DNA from: Leptospiraceae bacterium
GTDB taxonomy: Bacteria; Spirochaetota; Leptospiria; Turneriellales; Turneriellaceae
DNA: 7,774 nucleotides
NCBI GenBank assembly: GCA_025057195.1
Contig: JANWWX010000055.1
Coordinates: 1-7,774 of the forward strand
Direction: 5' to 3'
The notes below the pieces were generated by a model, which did not search any database, had not been told where the DNA came from, and saw only the letters and a list, made by a program, of their open reading frames with translations. A program made the position numbers and the translations under genes. This document shows positions 1 to 6,493 of this stretch, in pieces. Numbering within the stretch: the stretch's first letter is position 1; every line of letters starts with the position of its first letter.

Positions 1-183
1 ACGACAGTGGGTGAGGCATTGCGAATGCACCCGGAGGCGGGGCTGGTTTTGGCCAGCTACCACCTTGGTGGTTGCTCGCACTGCGGCATCAATGAGATTG
101 AGACCCTCGAGCAGATTTGCCTCGGCTACGGGGTTCCGCTGGATGCGCTGCTGGCGAGCCTCAACGCACTGCTCGAGGAATAA
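1..183 (+). CDS. DUF1858-type redox-disulfide domain protein (5' truncated)
   Basis: This is the 3' part of a small gene, open from the first base and ending in TAA, with 60 residues visible. It reads TTVGEALRMHPEAG at the start and has GCSHCG near residues 24-29, followed by an ETLEQ.C.GYGVPLDALL segment. That order (TxGE, HPE, CxxC, then a helix ending in LDALLxxLN) matches the DUF1858 family, also called the hybrid-cluster-associated redox disulfide domain. Family members are usually about 65-70 residues, so probably only a handful of N-terminal residues are missing. The two cysteines (25 and 28) could form a redox disulfide or bind metal; the family's biochemical role is poorly known. The gene converges on the next one with only 9 bp between stop codons and no visible terminator. 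The family call is fairly secure; a function is not offered. Confidence 0.8.
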   Translation, partial: TTVGEALRMHPEAGLVLASYHLGGCSHCGINEIETLEQICLGYGVPLDALLASLNALLEE

Positions 184-192
184 AACGAATAA

Positions 193-423
193 TCAGTTGA
201 CGTAAACTTCCAGCTGCTGGATCTCTTGGATCGGCAGCTCGGAGCGTGCACCACGGGCGTTGAACGACACTATCCGGTCACCCTCGAGGCGGCGCATCTT
301 GGACAGTGTGATCCGTTCGCCGTTCTTGAGTGTTACTTCTAAGTCGAGCCCCTGGTGTTTGACATACTGCGCCAGGATTTTACGGAACTTGTTGCGGCTT
401 GCCGCAATGGATGGTTTACGCAT
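193..423 (-). CDS. Small Sm/Hfq-like beta-barrel candidate, 76 aa
   Basis: This short protein starts MRKPSIAASRNKFRKILAQY. I chose ATG at 423 because AGAGAGGT lies just upstream with about 4 nt spacing. The frame stays open to 552, but the in-frame ATG further up at about 456 lacks a good ribosome site. Residues 9-25 look like an amphipathic, basic helix. Next come alternating hydrophobic stretches that read as short strands: LEVTLKNGERI (28-38), a turn, DRIVSF (49-54) and PIQEIQQLEV (64-73). A helix followed by VxLxNG and a final I..I..I/V strand is how Hfq and other Sm-like proteins are built, but the Hfq YKHA (Sm2) motif is absent. RNA binding is therefore inference, not recognition. It is transcribed divergently from hrcA. 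The codon pattern and ribosome site make it likely to be real; it is otherwise a hypothetical protein. Confidence 0.68.
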   Translation of the reverse strand: MRKPSIAASRNKFRKILAQYVKHQGLDLEVTLKNGERITLSKMRRLEGDRIVSFNARGARSELPIQEIQQLEVYVN

Positions 424-426
424 GGA

Positions 427-435
427 CACCTCTCT
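427..435 (-). promoter_or_regulatory. Ribosome binding site of the small beta-barrel gene
   Basis: On the minus strand AGAGAGGTG precedes ATG (423) by about 4 nt and follows a run of eight A residues. It fixes the start at MRKPS rather than at longer in-frame starts. Confidence 0.6.
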
Positions 436-474
436 TTTTTTTAGATTGGCCTCCATGCCGTTGGCCTTGTGGCC

Positions 475-524
475 ACCCTGCCGTCCGTGGCAGAGCAATG
501 TGACATAATCCTTATCGGCAGGGT
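475..524. repeat. 9-bp inverted repeat in the divergent promoter region
   Basis: ACCCTGCCG (475-483) and its perfect reverse complement CGGCAGGGT (516-524) flank a 32-bp spacer. The spacer contains the near-palindrome ATGTGACAT (498-506). The position upstream of the minus-strand gene suits an operator or an mRNA leader stem, but either role is inference. A repeat of this size could also occur by chance. Confidence 0.4.
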
Positions 525-541
525 CCACAAAAACTAAAGCA

Positions 542-557
542 AAAAAATGCATTTTTT
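542..557. promoter_or_regulatory. AT-rich 16-bp palindrome abutting the hrcA -35 box (UP-element-like)
   Basis: AAAAAATGCATTTTTT is a perfect palindrome ending one base before the proposed -35 hexamer. Paired A- and T-tracts at this place resemble an UP element contacted by the RNA polymerase alpha subunit, or a bent-DNA segment. The palindrome is visible directly; the function is inferred from position. Confidence 0.45.
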
Positions 558-558
558 G

Positions 559-587
559 TTGCCGCCGCGCCTGCGGTATGTTATCTT
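559..587 (+). promoter_or_regulatory. Probable sigma70-type promoter of the hrcA operon
   Basis: TTGCCG (559-564) and TATCTT (582-587) are separated by exactly 17 bp, and each matches four of six consensus bases. The predicted start of transcription, about 594-596, falls at the left edge of the CIRCE operator. HrcA bound there would block polymerase, the usual arrangement for this regulon. Confidence 0.6.
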
Positions 588-591
588 TACC

Positions 592-626
592 CCTGATAGC
601 ACTCTCGAGACAAGAGTGCTATCAGG
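592..626. promoter_or_regulatory. CIRCE operator (HrcA binding site)
   Basis: The core ATAGCACTC (596-604), a 9-bp spacer (605-613) and GAGTGCTAT (614-622) match the CIRCE consensus TTAGCACTC-N9-GAGTGCTAA, with a single changed outer base in each half that keeps the symmetry. The inverted repeat extends to 13 perfect bases per arm (592-604 and 614-626). It lies between the promoter and the hrcA start, so it acts as a DNA operator and would also form a stem in the leader mRNA. HrcA, encoded 15 bp downstream, is the expected ligand, giving autoregulation of the whole operon. Confidence 0.96.
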
Positions 627-640
627 TTGATTGGGCTTTT

Positions 641-1786
641 ATGACAGAGCGGCAAGGTGAAATACTGAGGGCAATTGTCAAAGAATATGTGGCCAGTGGC
701 CAGCCCGTGGGTTCACAGGTCCTGGTGGAGAAGTATGGCATGGCGATCTCGCCAGCGACCGTGCGCAAGGAAATGTCGGTGCTGGAGCAGATGGGGCTTT
801 TGACCTCACCGCACACCTCGGCTGGTCGGGTGCCGACAGACCGCGCATTCCAGATCTACCTGGCAGAGCTGGTCAACCTGTTCGAGCTGACCCTTAACCA
901 GAAAGCGGAATTGGAAAATCTTTACCGATCTGCAGCGTTGCACCTTGACCAACTGCTTAAGACCACAGCACAGATGTTGGCACAGACCTCGAATTTTGCT
1001 GGGATTGTCTTGGCGCCCAATAGTGCCGGCAGCAGTATCCGGCGGATCGAGCTCGTCTCGATCATGGAAAATTTAGTGCTGGTGGTGTTGGTCAGTTCTG
1101 CCGGCGCGATTTATGAGAAAAAAATCCAACTCGAACGACCAGTCAGCCAGGAGGATTTATATAAAATCAGCCGCTTCCTCAACCAAAATCTGAAAGGGCT
1201 TGAAATAGCCGATGTGCAAGAGCGCGGCTTGGAGTTCCTGAGTGCTTCGCTCAGCGATTTGGGCGAGCTTTCCGACATCGGCATGGCAGTAACCCAGGCC
1301 ATTGTCTATCATCCCCCCGATCAGACGCTGCACATCGAAGGCGATGCCAATTTGTACCGCAAGATCTACGAATTGGTGCCAGAAAAGCAAAAGGCGGAAC
1401 GGATTATTAGCAAACTCGAAAACAAGGACTTTATCGCATCTGTTTTTGAGAAGATGAAAAACTTACCACGTGTCGGCTCGCAAGTGGGGCTGGAGATCGA
1501 CGGGGAGATCCTTTCGGGCATCACGGTGCTGGGAAGAGGTTACAGCTTGAGCGGTAAGAGCGTGGGTGCCTTGGGAGTAATTGGCGCCAACCGGATGCCC
1601 TATGAAAAAATCATTCCGGCGCTCGACTATAGCTCGCAGATTTTGTCCAACGTGCTGAGCGAAAAGACCAATATTGAACTGTCCCAGCAGGAGTTGCGCG
1701 TCAACGAGATTGAAGCAAGCTCCCGGCGCGAATTGCCACCAGCCCGCAAGCGGGGCAAGACAACAAGGAGGAAAAATGGCAATTGA
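641..1786 (+). CDS. hrcA: Heat-inducible transcription repressor HrcA
   Basis: HrcA is the dimeric repressor that binds CIRCE and is released when chaperones are titrated by unfolded proteins. The N-terminal winged helix (about residues 1-70) carries GQPVGSQVL, SPATVRKEMSVLEQMGLL and HTSAGRVPTDRAF, all family hallmarks. A central GAF-like dimerisation domain follows. The C-terminal part contains GDANLYRK (234-241) and LGVIGANRMPYEKIIPALDY (311-330). The ATG at 641 was chosen because the conserved MTERQGEILRAIVKEYV begins there; an earlier in-frame ATG at 578 would place the promoter and CIRCE inside the gene. The ribosome site is weak: only AGG at 624-626, inside the CIRCE arm. At 381 residues it is longer than the usual 340-350 because of a basic tail (about 346-381, ending PPARKRGKTTRRKNGN) that overlaps the grpE translation start. 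Confidence 0.97.
   Translation: MTERQGEILRAIVKEYVASGQPVGSQVLVEKYGMAISPATVRKEMSVLEQMGLLTSPHTSAGRVPTDRAFQIYLAELVNLFELTLNQKAELENLYRSAALHLDQLLKTTAQMLAQTSNFAGIVLAPNSAGSSIRRIELVSIMENLVLVVLVSSAGAIYEKKIQLERPVSQEDLYKISRFLNQNLKGLEIADVQERGLEFLSASLSDLGELSDIGMAVTQAIVYHPPDQTLHIEGDANLYRKIYELVPEKQKAERIISKLENKDFIASVFEKMKNLPRVGSQVGLEIDGEILSGITVLGRGYSLSGKSVGALGVIGANRMPYEKIIPALDYSSQILSNVLSEKTNIELSQQELRVNEIEASSRRELPPARKRGKTTRRKNGN
1765..1771 (+). promoter_or_regulatory. Ribosome binding site of grpE inside hrcA
   Basis: AAGGAGG lies 4 nt before the ATG at 1776. It is embedded in the last codons of hrcA and decides the grpE start over an upstream in-frame ATG at 1674. Confidence 0.85.
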
Positions 1787-2486
1787 CGACGAAAAGCAGG
1801 CAGAAAGCAGCAATCCTAACGAAAACGATTTTGCCACCGAGGAAGAAGAAATTGCCTCGATCAAGGCACGCCAAGCAGAAGAGGCAGGTGGGCAAATTGA
1901 GACGGCTGGACAAACTAATGAAGAGGCTACGGATACCACCGCTGAGCTGCGCCAGCAGATCGAAGCATTGACCGCCGATCTGCAGCGCGAGCGCGCTGAG
2001 TTTGTCAACTACCGTAAGCGGGTGGTGCTGGAAAAGGCACAGCAGGCAGCACAGCAGAGTGCACGGCTGCTGAAAGACCTTCTGCCCGCGCTCGATGCGC
2101 TCGACCAGTTTTTTGCTGCTTACGAACCTAAGGCAGAGACAGACTCCACGATCAAGGCAATTGTGGATGGAGTGAAATTGGTGCAAAAACAGATCCTGCG
2201 TGTCTTTACCGAAGCGGGTGTTGAAGAATTTTACCCTCAAGGTGAGGAGTTCAATCCAGCCCTGATGGAAGCCATCAGCACGCAAGACGGTGATGTTGAG
2301 CGGGAAACTGTGACGCAGGTTTTCCAGAAGGGCTATCGCCTGGAGGGGCGGTTGATCCGCCCGGCCCGGGTCGCTGTCATTCGGCCTCGGCCAAAAGCGG
2401 AAACACAGAGCCAACCAGCGGTAGAGCCGGAGGGCAGCAATCTTACTCAAACTACAGATAACAATAACAAAAACGAAAAGGAGTAA
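1776..2486 (+). CDS. grpE: Nucleotide exchange factor GrpE
   Basis: GrpE is a cytoplasmic homodimer that releases ADP from DnaK and acts as a thermosensor. The 236-residue product has an acidic, probably disordered N-terminus (1-55). A long helix follows with the family pattern AEFVNYRKRVVLE (74-86), then DLLPALDALDQFF (101-113). The C-terminal beta domain contains FNPALMEAIS (159-168) and the signature GYRLEGRLIRPARVAV (186-201). In the FxPxxHEA segment that usually precedes the beta domain, the histidine is replaced by Met164. A polar, Gln/Asn-rich tail (about 206-236, ending TTDNNNKNEKE) makes it longer than the usual 190-210 residues. The start follows a strong AAGGAGG and overlaps hrcA by 11 bp, so the two are probably translationally coupled. 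dnaK begins 3 bp after the stop. Confidence 0.97.
   Translation: MAIDDEKQAESSNPNENDFATEEEEIASIKARQAEEAGGQIETAGQTNEEATDTTAELRQQIEALTADLQRERAEFVNYRKRVVLEKAQQAAQQSARLLKDLLPALDALDQFFAAYEPKAETDSTIKAIVDGVKLVQKQILRVFTEAGVEEFYPQGEEFNPALMEAISTQDGDVERETVTQVFQKGYRLEGRLIRPARVAVIRPRPKAETQSQPAVEPEGSNLTQTTDNNNKNEKE
2478..2483 (+). promoter_or_regulatory. Ribosome binding site of dnaK
   Basis: AAGGAG lies 6 nt before ATG (2490) and overlaps the last codons of grpE. It is the strong site expected for the most abundant product of the operon. Confidence 0.8.
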
Positions 2487-2489
2487 ACT

Positions 2490-4379
2490 ATGGCAAAAGA
2501 AAAAATCATCGGAATCGATTTAGGCACCACGAACTCGTGCGTCGCCGTCATGGAAGGGGGTGAACCAGTGGTGATCCCGAATAGCGAAGGAGCACGCACC
2601 ACCCCGTCCATTGTCGCTTTCACCGACAAGGGAGAAACTCTGGTCGGGCAGGTGGCGAAAAACCAGATGATCACCAACCCGGTCAATACCCTCCGTTCGG
2701 TGAAGCGGTTTATTGGGCGGCGGTTCAATGAAGTCACCGAGGAAATCCCGAAGGTGGCATACAAAGTCAAACCGGGACCGTCGAACTCGGTGCTCATTGA
2801 AGCACGCGGTAAAGACTACCGCCCCGAGGAAATTTCGGCGCGGGTGCTGATGAAAATGAAACAGACCGCAGAAGAGTACCTGGGCACGAAGGTCGAAAAA
2901 GCGGTGATCACCGTCCCAGCGTACTTCAATGACGAACAACGCCAGGCCACCAAGGATGCTGGACGGATCGCAGGGCTGGACGTTGTGCGCATTATCAATG
3001 AACCGACGGCGGCCGCGCTGGCCTATGGATTGGACCGTGACAAGAGTGGAGAGGTCATTGCCGTCTATGACTTGGGCGGTGGCACTTTTGATATTTCCAT
3101 TCTAGAGCTGGCTGACAACGTCTTTGAAGTGAAAGCCACGAATGGGGATACACACTTGGGTGGTGACGACTTCGACCAGGCAATCATCGACTGGATCGTT
3201 GCGGAATTCAAAAAAGAAACGGCGATCGACGTCAGCAAAGACAAGATGGCGCTGCAGCGCCTGCAGGAGGCGGCAGAGAAAGCTAAAATCGAGCTTTCTA
3301 GCAAAGAAACAGCCGATATCAACATCCCATTCATTACAATGGATGCCTCAGGACCGCGCCATTTGAATATGACGCTGACGCGGGCAAAATTCAACCAGCT
3401 GACAGCGCATCTGGTCGAGCGCACGGTAGAGCCCTGCCGCAGGTGCATTGCCGATTCTGGCTATAGTGTGAATGATATCCACAAGGTGATCTTGGTGGGT
3501 GGGGCGACACGGATTCCGGCAGTGCGGGAAAAGGTGCGCGAAATTTTTGGCAAGGAGCCGGATAAATCGGTTAACCCGGATGAAGCTGTAGCGATCGGTG
3601 CTGCCATCCAAGGTGGCGTGCTGGCAGGTGAAGTCAAGGACGTGCTCTTGCTCGACGTCACCCCACTTTCGCTGGGCATCGAGACTTTGGGTGGTGTGAT
3701 GACCAAGATCATCCCACGCAATACCACAATCCCAACCAAAAAATCCGAAATTTTTTCGACTGCAGCAGACAACCAGACTGCGGTGGACATCCATGTGCTG
3801 CAGGGCGAGCGTGAGCTGGCAAAAGATAACCGCACATTGGGACGTTTCCAACTCACCGACATACCGCCCGCACCGCGTGGCGTGCCGCAGATCGAGGTTA
3901 CTTTTGACATCGATGCCAACGGCATTGTGCACGTTTCGGCCAAGGATCTCAAAACTAACCGAGAGCAAAAGATCCGCATTGAGGGTTCCAGCTCGCTGAC
4001 GGAAGAGGAGATCCAGCGGATGATCAGGGATGCCGAGCTCAATGCGGAAGCGGACCGCAAGGCGCGCGAAGCCGCGGCGGCCTATAACGAGCTTGACCAT
4101 GTCATCTACACGACAGAAAAAGCTCTAAACGAAGCGCGTGGTTTAGACAGCAGCGTGCGCGCTGAAATTGAGGGCGCGCTCAGCAAAGCCAAAGAGACTT
4201 TGCAAACGCGTGATGCTGAACGCATGAGGTCGGCAGCACACACCCTCACAGAACTCATGCGCCGCCACCAAGCCGCCTTCACCGCACAGGCCACCGCCAA
4301 CAGCGGGTCGAGCCAAACGGAAAGTGGCGAGAAAGTGGTCGATGCTGAGTTCACGGAAATTAAAGACGACAAGAAGTAA
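2490..4379 (+). CDS. dnaK: Chaperone protein DnaK (Hsp70)
   Basis: DnaK is the ATP-dependent cytoplasmic Hsp70 that binds exposed hydrophobic segments under control of DnaJ and GrpE. All landmarks are present over 629 residues: phosphate 1 loop [12 protein letters not shown] (9-20), [12 protein letters not shown] (169-180), phosphate 2 loop [13 protein letters not shown] (193-205), THLGGDDFD (221-229), [13 protein letters not shown] (333-345), the interdomain linker [13 protein letters not shown] (384-396), substrate-domain [20 protein letters not shown] (422-441) and [11 protein letters not shown] (476-486). The helical lid and a tail ending [14 protein letters not shown] follow, the usual bacterial C-terminus. 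The segment between GRRF and PEEIS (about 80-111) contains the extra residues found in DnaK of Gram-negative-type bacteria and missing in Firmicutes. Cysteines 316 and 319 form a CRRC pair in the nucleotide-binding domain, where many relatives have only the first cysteine. The length is normal and nothing appears broken. Confidence 0.99.
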   Translation: MAKEKIIGIDLGTTNSCVAVMEGGEPVVIPNSEGARTTPSIVAFTDKGETLVGQVAKNQMITNPVNTLRSVKRFIGRRFNEVTEEIPKVAYKVKPGPSNSVLIEARGKDYRPEEISARVLMKMKQTAEEYLGTKVEKAVITVPAYFNDEQRQATKDAGRIAGLDVVRIINEPTAAALAYGLDRDKSGEVIAVYDLGGGTFDISILELADNVFEVKATNGDTHLGGDDFDQAIIDWIVAEFKKETAIDVSKDKMALQRLQEAAEKAKIELSSKETADINIPFITMDASGPRHLNMTLTRAKFNQLTAHLVERTVEPCRRCIADSGYSVNDIHKVILVGGATRIPAVREKVREIFGKEPDKSVNPDEAVAIGAAIQGGVLAGEVKDVLLLDVTPLSLGIETLGGVMTKIIPRNTTIPTKKSEIFSTAADNQTAVDIHVLQGERELAKDNRTLGRFQLTDIPPAPRGVPQIEVTFDIDANGIVHVSAKDLKTNREQKIRIEGSSSLTEEEIQRMIRDAELNAEADRKAREAAAAYNELDHVIYTTEKALNEARGLDSSVRAEIEGALSKAKETLQTRDAERMRSAAHTLTELMRRHQAAFTAQATANSGSSQTESGEKVVDAEFTEIKDDKK

Positions 4380-4387
4380 AAAACCGG

Positions 4388-4406
4388 GGCGGGGTAAATC
4401 CCCGCC
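4388..4406 (+). promoter_or_regulatory. GC-rich hairpin between dnaK and dnaJ
   Basis: GGCGGGG (4388-4394) and CCCCGCC (4400-4406) form a perfect 7-bp stem with the 5-nt loop TAAAT. It occupies most of the 36-bp dnaK-dnaJ gap and ends 9 nt before the dnaJ ATG. AAAAC rather than a T-run follows on the plus strand, so it is not a classical intrinsic terminator. It could stabilise the dnaK 3' end after mRNA cleavage or limit ribosome access to dnaJ, lowering DnaJ relative to DnaK. Confidence 0.6.
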
Positions 4407-4415
4407 AAAACTACT

Positions 4416-5534
4416 ATGCCAGAAAAGCGTGACTATTACGAAATCTTAGGGGTGCCGCGGAACGCCACCCTCAACGAGATCAAAAGCGCCTACCGCAAGC
4501 TGGCGCTCAAATACCACCCGGACAAGAATCCGGGAAATCCTGAGGCGGAGGCTAAGTTCAAGGAAGCGACAGAGGCTTATGAAGTATTGCGCGATGAGCA
4601 AAAGCGCAAAATCTACGACCAGTTCGGCCATGCCGGGCTGGGTGGGGCGGGCGCGCAAGGCTTTGGCCAGACTGCGTATAGTGATTTTTCTGACATTTTT
4701 GCCGGCACGAGTTTTGAAGACATTTTCGAGAACCTTTTTGCAGGGGCTGGCTTTGGCCGCAGCCGCACAGCACACTCACCACGCCGCGGCAGCGATTTAA
4801 GATATAACCTGGAAATTTCGCTGGAGGATGTCTACCACGGTAAAGAGGAAGAAATTGTCATTCCGCGTGAGGAAACCTGTCCCGACTGCAATGGCACGGG
4901 TTCTGCCGATGGCAGACTGGAAACCTGCCATATCTGCGGTGGTAGTGGCCAGGTGCGCCGCAGCACGGGCTTTTTCTCAGTGGCTACTACCTGCAACACC
5001 TGCGGGGGGACCGGGCGGCTAGTTAAGAATCGCTGCCGCACCTGCAATGGGGGTGGCACAGTGACGAAACGCCGCAAGTTAGCCATCCGCATCCCGGCTG
5101 GGATCGACAGCGGCACGCGGTTAAAAATCGCTGGTGAGGGCGAGGCAGGACCTTATGGGGGGCCCTCAGGCGATCTTTATGTTGTAGTGCAGGTGCGCAA
5201 ACACCCAAACTTTGAACGCGACGGCGTAGACCTCATCACACATATCGATGTGCCGGTCACGACGGCAATGCTCGGCGGAGAAGTGACCGTCGAAACGCTC
5301 GATAAAAGCAAAGTCAAAATCAAAATCCCTCCCGGTACACAGCCGGACACACTATTCCGCGTGCGAGGCAAAGGCCTACCCTATATGGGCGGCCAGGGCC
5401 GTTACGGTGACCTCATCGCCCATGCCCGCATTGAAATTCCGAAATCTTTATCCAACCGCGCCAAAAGCCTGGTGCGTGAACTAGAGGCAGAATTGCAGGC
5501 AAGCGGCAGTGGTATTTTTGGCCGCTTCCGCTGA
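4416..5534 (+). CDS. dnaJ: Chaperone protein DnaJ (Hsp40, type I)
   Basis: DnaJ is the co-chaperone that binds unfolded protein and stimulates DnaK ATP hydrolysis. The 372-residue product has every type I part. The J-domain is [23 protein letters not shown], with HPD at 34-36. The Gly/Phe region (about 73-117) holds FSDIF and FEDIF motifs. The zinc-finger domain has four CxxCxGxG-type repeats: CPDCNGTG (155), CHICGGSG (171), CNTCGGTG (193) and CRTCNGGG (207). The C-terminal domains carry [20 protein letters not shown] and the final [20 protein letters not shown]. The eight zinc-binding cysteines are intact. The ATG at 4416 is fixed by the conserved J-domain start, yet no Shine-Dalgarno sequence is visible before it and the hairpin ends 9 nt away. 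The stop overlaps the next start in TGATG. Confidence 0.99.
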   Translation: MPEKRDYYEILGVPRNATLNEIKSAYRKLALKYHPDKNPGNPEAEAKFKEATEAYEVLRDEQKRKIYDQFGHAGLGGAGAQGFGQTAYSDFSDIFAGTSFEDIFENLFAGAGFGRSRTAHSPRRGSDLRYNLEISLEDVYHGKEEEIVIPREETCPDCNGTGSADGRLETCHICGGSGQVRRSTGFFSVATTCNTCGGTGRLVKNRCRTCNGGGTVTKRRKLAIRIPAGIDSGTRLKIAGEGEAGPYGGPSGDLYVVVQVRKHPNFERDGVDLITHIDVPVTTAMLGGEVTVETLDKSKVKIKIPPGTQPDTLFRVRGKGLPYMGGQGRYGDLIAHARIEIPKSLSNRAKSLVRELEAELQASGSGIFGRFR

Positions 5535-6493
5535 TGCAGCCAGAAAAACTGGCCATCGGGATCATCGGCGTCGGCCACATGGGTAGCTACCACCTCAATG
5601 TGGTCTCTGCACTTTTGACACACCGCGTTGTTGGTATTTTTGATCCCCGCCATGAGCTGGCAGAGCAGCGGGCGGTACAGTATGCGACACGCGCCTTCCG
5701 CAGCGAGGACGAGCTGCTTGCGGCCTGTGACGCGGTTGTCATCGCAGCACCAACCCACCTCCACTATCCGCTGGCGCGCCGTGCTCTCGAGGCGGGGTGC
5801 CATGTCCTACTGGAAAAGCCGATGACGCTGCACCTGGAGGAAGCAGAAGAACTAATAAATTTGGCAAGGCATAAAAACCTCGTGCTCCAGGTTGGCCACG
5901 TCGAGCGCTTTAATGGGGCGGTCATAGCCCTGGGCAACATCGCGACGGAGCCACTTTTGGTCCAGACCCGCCGCTTGGCCCCTGCCAACGACCGGATCCG
6001 AGACACTGGTGTGGTGCTCGACCTTTTGATCCATGACATCGACATTGTGGTCAACCTTGTCAAAAAACCGGTGGTCCGCCACCAGGCATTTGGCCTCTGC
6101 CTCAACGGCAAACATGAAGACATTGCCATCATTGAGCTGCAATTTGAAAGTGGCTGTATTGCGACCTTGACTGCCTCCCGCGTCAGCCAATACAAAGAAC
6201 GGGCGCTGACGGTGATGCAGAAGAATAACTATGTCATCCTCAACTACACAACACAGGAATTAGAAATCCACCGCCAGGGAAATTCGGTAACACTGACCAC
6301 ACCAGATGAGATCAAATACTCGCAAGAATCTGTCGTCGAGCGGGTGTTTGTGCACAAAGATAATCCACTGCGCGGTGAGCATATGCACTTTTACAATTGC
6401 ATCATGGGCAAAGAAAAACCACTGGTTTCGGGGGAGTCCGACTTGGCGACTCTCCGCATTGCCCTCGAAAGCATCCGCCAGATCACGGGCTGA
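5534..6493 (+). CDS. Gfo/Idh/MocA-family NAD(P)-dependent oxidoreductase
   Basis: This 319-residue dehydrogenase is probably cytosolic. The N-terminal Rossmann fold opens with IGIIGVGHMGSYH (8-20, GxGxxG). VVIAAPTHLHYPLARRALEAG (68-88) and EKPMT (94-98, with the family's catalytic-site EKP) follow. The C-terminal alpha/beta domain begins near GHVERFN (121-127), and VLDLLIHDIDIV (161-172) supplies the Asp and His usually at the active site. Members oxidise or reduce sugars and nucleotide sugars. The GHVERFN motif is, to my knowledge, common in UDP-N-acetylglucosamine 3-dehydrogenase-like proteins linked to cell-envelope sugars, but the substrate cannot be settled here. The ATG shares its A with the dnaJ stop and lacks its own Shine-Dalgarno sequence, so translation likely depends on ribosomes finishing dnaJ. 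It is the last gene of the operon and overlaps the convergent gene's 3' end by 11 bp. Confidence 0.93.
   Translation: MQPEKLAIGIIGVGHMGSYHLNVVSALLTHRVVGIFDPRHELAEQRAVQYATRAFRSEDELLAACDAVVIAAPTHLHYPLARRALEAGCHVLLEKPMTLHLEEAEELINLARHKNLVLQVGHVERFNGAVIALGNIATEPLLVQTRRLAPANDRIRDTGVVLDLLIHDIDIVVNLVKKPVVRHQAFGLCLNGKHEDIAIIELQFESGCIATLTASRVSQYKERALTVMQKNNYVILNYTTQELEIHRQGNSVTLTTPDEIKYSQESVVERVFVHKDNPLRGEHMHFYNCIMGKEKPLVSGESDLATLRIALESIRQITG

Noticed and set aside
424..552. Longer version of the minus-strand small gene starting near 552 or 456
   Set aside because: No ribosome site fits those starts, while the ATG at 423 has AGAGAGGT at good spacing.
578..640. N-terminal extension of hrcA from an in-frame ATG at 578
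   Set aside because: It would place the -10 box and the CIRCE operator inside the gene, and HrcA homology begins at 641.
1674..1775. Upstream grpE start at 1674
   Set aside because: It lies deep in hrcA without a ribosome site; AAGGAGG before 1776 and the family N-terminus favour 1776.
1701..2450. Long minus-strand open frame opposite grpE
   Set aside because: It mirrors the well-supported grpE codons, shows no recognisable family and has no ribosome site.
3348..4100. Long minus-strand open frame opposite dnaK
   Set aside because: It is a shadow of a highly conserved gene with no family features.
4388..4406. Intrinsic terminator after dnaK
   Set aside because: The stem is followed by AAAAC, not a T-run, on the plus strand, and dnaJ follows in the same operon.
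4880..5060. Repeated TGC-rich units as a DNA repeat array
   Set aside because: They are the four CxxCxGxG zinc-finger motifs of DnaJ, so the repetition is at protein level.
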